This document shows positions 59,811 to 64,000 of a stretch of DNA of 64,000 bases, piece after piece. Location of the stretch: NCBI RefSeq assembly GCF_000002425.4, contig NC_037253.1, positions 10,965,065 to 11,029,064 on the forward strand, written 5' to 3'. Made by a program: the position numbers and the translations under genes. The stretch is from Physcomitrium patens (taxonomy: Eukaryota > Streptophyta > Bryopsida > Funariales > Funariaceae). Numbering within the stretch: position 1 is the first letter of the stretch; the number at the start of each line of letters is the position of its first letter. Under the pieces are notes generated by a model, which had not been told where the DNA came from, did not search any database, and was given only the letters and a program-made list of their open reading frames with translations.

Positions 59811-61469
59811 ATGTCGATAGAAAGAGCGAAGAGAGCACCGAAACGATCGGAAAGTCATCGCAATGTGAGGTCTAAGTGCGATCTGGGATCGCGATCTCTT
59901 GTAGTTATCACTAACATGAAACTGATGAAGTTAGATATCTATTGGTCATTGAAAAGGCAAAAAGATTTTAAAAATGTATAGTTATTTACATTTTTGCGAG
60001 GATCGGATAAACTACTACCAATTGATGTAGAACGAGTAGCAGAATATATAGAAAATTATGATCCAGAGGATGGTTTGAGTGTGATAAGAGGAGTCTTATT
60101 TGGAATAGATGAGAATATCTTACACAAGGTCTTACATTTATCATCCGGAGAGTTTGAGGTGGGAGGAGATGAGTCAAATGACTTCAGGCCAAGAAGCTAC
60201 TTCAAAGTAGAAATGTCATCTCTCGAGCGAAATCAAGGATAGAAGGTACAGGAGGCACTTACGCCCAAACTTATAGAATGGATGCGATTCGTTCAAAAGC
60301 TGTTAGCATTGAATCAGCATACCACCTACATGGCGAAGCGGTTATTGTTTTCCACGATAGGAACAATGAAAGGCATGGTATTCAATTGGGCAGCTTATGT
60401 GGCCACAAAGATATATGCAGAAATAGGAACTAAGCGGAAGACAGAAAATTTTGCTTCACTATTATGTTTCAATTATGTAAACTCAATGATTGAATATACA
60501 TTGAAATATGAATCTCAACCACTAGTTCCAAGTTTACAAATGGGAATAGTTAGTCTAGGGATAATGGTGTATGAAGTGAGAGAATCCAGCAGAGCAGTAG
60601 AATAAGAAGCAAGACCAATATCTATACTAGAGCGAGTTTCAATTCAATCGACAATAGAGATGACAACACCAATACTAGTTCCAAGGGGAAGCAACCAATT
60701 AGGGTTTCAATGGGGTGTAACAAAAGGGTGGAATCTTAAAGAAGTTATATTAGGTCAAATTTCTCAGCTGCATCTTACGGTGAGTAAGCTCAAAGATGAG
60801 GGTAGCTTAAAAAGGCAAGTGGAAGCGAGCAAGAAAATAATCTTGGAGAAAAATTGTAAAATCAGAGAATACGAACAAGACATCAAGGTAGAATTAAAAT
60901 CCAAGATGCGAGTGAAGCGTGAATTAGATGAGAGAGTGGAAAACTGGTCAAAGGAAAAACAGAGGTTTCAGCATATCCTAGAAAATCAAAAGCAAGAATT
61001 ACTACAAACTCGCAAATCATACAGATTGGAACAAGAGAAGATGAACGCTGAGTTGAAGATGGAATAAGAGAAGAAGGAGGCATTGGAGCTTGAAAAGAAA
61101 TAATTGGATGATCAATATCGAAACAAAATGGATGAGCTATAGGTAGAAATTGTTATTTTGAAGGAAACAGTAATAAAATTGGAAAGTAATTTAGTTAGTA
61201 TATGTCAGTCATAGACATCTATTTCAATGGGAGTAAGAATTGGAAAATTGGAGGAGAAATTGCAATAGCAGTAACAACAACTGAAAGCTAAAGATGCTAG
61301 AATACTCCAATTGGAAGCTCAGGTTCGAGAATTGGGAGCGCATAATGAAGATTTAATAGCTCAATTAAGGACAGAGATTCAAGATGAGTTGGAAGAAAAA
61401 GATATAGTATTGGAATAAGACCAAATGGAGCGAGCACTAGAAATTGAAGAGATTGAACAATCCAGTTAA
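59811..61469 (+). pseudogene. Family-D 3' ORF (D2 copy): plant transposon-protein-like region plus coiled coil
   Basis: One frame of 552 codons runs from ATG at 59811 to TAA at 61467-61469, broken only by point stops (first at 59979-59981) and without net frameshift. That makes it the better guide to the ancestral frame than D1. It contains LRGSDKLLPIDVERVAEY, WMRFVQKLLALNQHTTYM, KGMVFNWAAYVATKIYAEI and a heptad-rich C-terminal third (LKRQVEASKKIILEKNCKI, FQHILENQKQELLQTRKSY). It probably oligomerises through the coiled coil; the function is unknown. Tat/Athila elements often carry an extra 3' ORF. Confidence 0.8.
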
Positions 61470-61535
61470 AAAAAAAAAAAAAAAATGATTGATTTTTGTT
61501 TATCAATACTTTGTTTGCAGAGATGCTGCATAATT

Positions 61536-61545
61536 AGGAGTGGGG
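61536..61545 (+). other. Polypurine tract of D2
   Basis: AGGAGTGGGG, then CTA, then the 3' LTR. D1 has AGGAGTGGGA in the same place. Confidence 0.75.
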
Positions 61546-61548
61546 CTA

Positions 61549-62288
61549 TGTAGAATAAGTAGTTATTTTCAAAATGTAGATATCTAGTGTATAATACAAA
61601 TAAGGATAGATGACTGTTGAAAAGGTGGTTCAGTAAGTAGAATGGATGAATAATCAAGAAAAATAGTTATCATTCATAGTATAAGAATTGGTATCTCGGG
61701 GTATTATAAGGAGGATGGGAGGGAGGAAGAAAATGCCAGACTATAATAGTATTGAGCCGGAATAAGCTTGGTGCTATCTCTTCTTCTTAATTTTCTTGTT
61801 TCTTTTGTGTTAGTATTGATTCTAGTGAAGAGAATCGATTTAATGAATTAATGTTTGATTTACGAAGTTATTTACGGATCATTGTTTATCAATTTTTGTG
61901 AAAGATTGGTGATGTATGGAAGTTTTCAATCACTGTTTATTGCAAGGTTGTGAGTTTAGTGAAGAGAAATTGTAATCAAAGGAATTATCTTGATCAGATT
62001 TTGTAGATTGGAAGTTATTCATTCTAGGGTTTGGATTATGCTTATGTGTTCATGAATTACACAGGGTACTAAAATTGATATCGTAGTTGTTATCACATTG
62101 ATATGAGAGAGTGGATAGTAGGAAAAAAAGTTAAGTGTTCTTCGATATTATAAGCATTCAGCAGTAGCGGTTAATTGTGTGATCCTAACAATTAGAGCTC
62201 ATATACATGGTCTTTCCTTGTGTTTGAATTCTCCTATACGGGTTTATTCTGGGAGGTTTCTTCCAGAAGAAGTAAAACGATAATCACA
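61549..62288 (+). mobile_element. 3' LTR of D2
   Basis: 740 bp. It starts TGTAGAATAAGTAG and ends GATAATCACA, aligned with the 5' LTR throughout. Confidence 0.92.
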
Positions 62289-62293
62289 ATGAT

Positions 62294-62535
62294 CCTAACG
62301 TGTAAGCTCATGTGGTTAGTCTTTCCTTGTATTTGAATCTCCTTCTACAGGTTTATTCTGAAAAAAATTTGTAGAATAAGTAAAATGAAAACCATATTTT
62401 GGTGCCACTATTGGAGATCGATAATAGTATTGAGTATTTGGAATTAACTGTCAAACAAGTAGTTTTGGATGTTACACAAAGAAGTTATAAAATCAAAATT
62501 GGTTTGAAAGTGAAGAGTAATGTGTAATTAGAATG
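62294..62535 (+). mobile_element. D3 LTR right part, primer site and short internal remnant
   Basis: 62294-62394 completes the D3 LTR (GTAGAATAAGTAAAATG near its end). TGGTGCCACTATTGG from 62400 is its primer site, followed by leader sequence related to 47175-47230 of D2. D3 then stops; family-A sequence begins at about 62536. The rest of D3 is not in the window. Confidence 0.75.
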
Positions 62536-64000
62536 AAAGTATTTTCATCTTTAAACAAAAAAATCAATATTCTTTATTGATTTAATCTTTTTCAGGCAAG
62601 TTCAATTAAATATATCCTGTGATCATCTTGTTTATGATATTAAAAATAATTCTTCTAAATCTAATAATACTTCTAAGTTTGAATTTAAAAACAATTTGTT
62701 CTATTTTAAAGAATGCTTATATATTCTAAAAGACAAAGTATAATTATATATTTTTCAAGTTCGTTTTAACTTCCTAGTTGAAAGAAATTTTAAATACAAT
62801 AAGATTTTGAAACTAATATCTAGAGATTTTTAGTGGCTTCAAATATAAGAGGAAATTAAAGACTTTGTAGAATCATGTAATATTTGTTCAAGTTCAAAAT
62901 ATCTTTGTCATTAATCTTATGGATTTTTTCAGCCATTATTCATTTCAAAATAATTATGATCTTTTGTTTCTGTGGATTTTATCACAAATCTTTCAGTCTT
63001 AAGTTCTTATGATTCTATATTCATGATAGAAAATTATTTTACTAAGATGGAATATTTTATATAATATATAAAATCTATTACAAATAAATAAATAATTAAG
63101 CTTTTTTTTGGTAATATCTATCACTATCATCAATTACGTAAAGATATTATATTAGACAAGAAGACTCAATTTATATTAAGATTTTAAAATATCTTTTTTT
63201 AGATTCTAAATATAGATATAAAATTATCTTTGGCTTTATATCTTTGACTTGATGGACAAATAAAGTGCATAAATTAAGTTTTGAAGTAATATTTGAAGTG
63301 TATCATCAACTACTAACAAGATGATTAAGCAATTTTTTTGTCCTTGGTAAAATTTGTTTATAATAAAATAGTAAGTTTATTTATTTAATAAATATCTTTT
63401 TTTAATTATAATTATCATTTATTATTTGATATATTTGATTTTTAAAAATTTTATAATTCTTTAAATAAAGATTTAGAAAATTATTTATTTGAGCTAAATA
63501 CAAGAATGAAGGCTCAATTAAAAGAAGTTCAAGAACAAAAAAAATTAATGCAGATTCCTATCACAAAGAATAACCTCAATTCCACATTAGTAATAGGCTA
63601 TGGATATTTTGTTCTAATATCAAGATTGTTTGCTCTTAAGATAAGTTGATTTACCATATACATGGACCATTTTTTATTAATAAAAAATTTAATCTAATTA
63701 TATATTAATTATATCTATTAGAGTCTATAAATATCTATCTTATATTTTATATATCTCATCTTAAGCCATATAAGACAATGAATATTTTAAGAAGAAGACA
63801 AATGCCATTGTCTCCTATAGAAATGGATAATAATAAAAAATTTGAGGTACAAGAAATCTTAAACTTAAGGTGGGATCAAAATAAGTTGTAATATCTTGTT
63901 TATTAGCATGGATATGATATTAATGAATGTACATCAAAGCTAGCAAAGAATCTTGCAAATGCAATAAAAAATGTCAGATTTTCATCAGTAACATCCATCA
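62536..64000 (+). pseudogene. Family-A copy A4: integrase and chromodomain, strongly decayed, runs off the window
   Basis: It aligns with A1 from about 29710 to 31148. Recognisable pieces are KNNSSKSNNTSKFEFKNN at 62645-62695, the zinc region near 62760-62890, SYDSIFMIENYFTKMEYF near 63005-63060 and a chromodomain FEVQEILNLRWDQ near 63840. Stops are very frequent, making it one of the oldest family-A copies. The window ends in the spacer before the extra ORF. Confidence 0.82.

Larger units (their letters stand above)
46413..62288 (+). mobile_element. Full-length family-D (Athila/Tat-like) element D2, containing nested element B
   Basis: Two LTRs of equal length (740 bp) are flanked by ATGAC (46408-46412) and ATGAT (62289-62293). 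Without the nested B element D2 is about 9.9 kb. Order: LTR, primer site, gag with two knuckles, protease, RT, RNase H, integrase, 3' ORF, polypurine tract, LTR. Chromodomain absent. All frames are broken. Confidence 0.93.

Noticed and set aside
1..64000. A bacterial or viral defence system, CRISPR array or prophage
   Set aside because: No spaced direct repeats, operons or ribosome-binding-site patterns. The content is eukaryotic LTR retrotransposons throughout.
1..64000. Fungal contamination of the assembly
   Set aside because: Fungal-like elements A and B are interlocked with Athila/Tat-like element D, a plant-type family, and with one another through clean target duplications, so they share one genome. 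It cannot be fully excluded without flanking host genes.

Overview
The window is a piece of a large, AT-rich, repeat-dominated land-plant genome. Almost everything recognisable is LTR retrotransposon, mostly Ty3/gypsy, stacked in nested layers. I see no intact host gene, no tRNA or rRNA gene and no CRISPR. Three families dominate. Family A is a chromovirus with a C-terminal chromodomain and an integrase that reads like fungal Tcn1/Tf-type elements. Family D is an Athila/Tat-like element with a long extra ORF after integrase. Family B/C has TGTCGT...ACGACA ends, 4-bp target duplications and a fungal-like reverse transcriptase. Fungal-like chromoviruses of this kind are known from mosses, lycophytes and ferns, so a non-flowering plant is my best guess for the host. 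This is inference, not proof.

Layout. 1-4564: 3' half of family-A copy A0, broken by a solo B LTR (518-2193) and ending in its 3' LTR. 4565-7043: an unidentified minus-strand coding remnant split by a solo LTR (4683-6199). 7044-11540: AT-rich sequence with a microsatellite and degenerate A/T-rich repeats. 11550-13990: minus-strand Ty1/copia relic. 13994-15135: degenerate reverse LTR. 15136-19951: family-A copy A5, minus strand, cut by A3. 19952-45685: family-A copy A3. Inside A3's 5' LTR sits copy A2 (20341-35732); inside A2 sits the remnant D1; inside D1 sits the best-preserved element, A1 (25905-32284, TSD ATGGG). A3's integrase region is also split by three same-family LTRs nested inside one another (39390-43778). 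45686-62394: a D3 LTR holding the full-length element D2 (46413-62288, TSD ATGAC/ATGAT), which itself holds the full-length minus-strand B element (53193-59121, TSD ACGT/GCGT). 62536-64000: degenerate family-A copy A4, running off the window.

How the parts work. Family A has LTR, a putative self-priming site 2 nt after the LTR, gag with a CCHC knuckle, protease, RT, RNase H, integrase, chromodomain, a conserved 140-codon extra ORF, a polypurine tract and LTR. The primer site is complementary to the predicted 5' end of the element's own RNA, as in Tf1/sushi elements, not to a tRNA. Family D has a TGGTGCCACT primer site, gag with two knuckles, pol, and a 3' ORF of about 550 codons ending in a long coiled coil. 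Family B has a primer site matching tRNA-Trp but its pol stops just after the RT catalytic motif, so it should depend on proteins supplied in trans. Every copy carries stops or frameshifts; most stops are single C-to-T or G-to-A changes in Arg, Gln or Trp codons, as expected for methylated, silenced DNA. All alignments here were made by eye.
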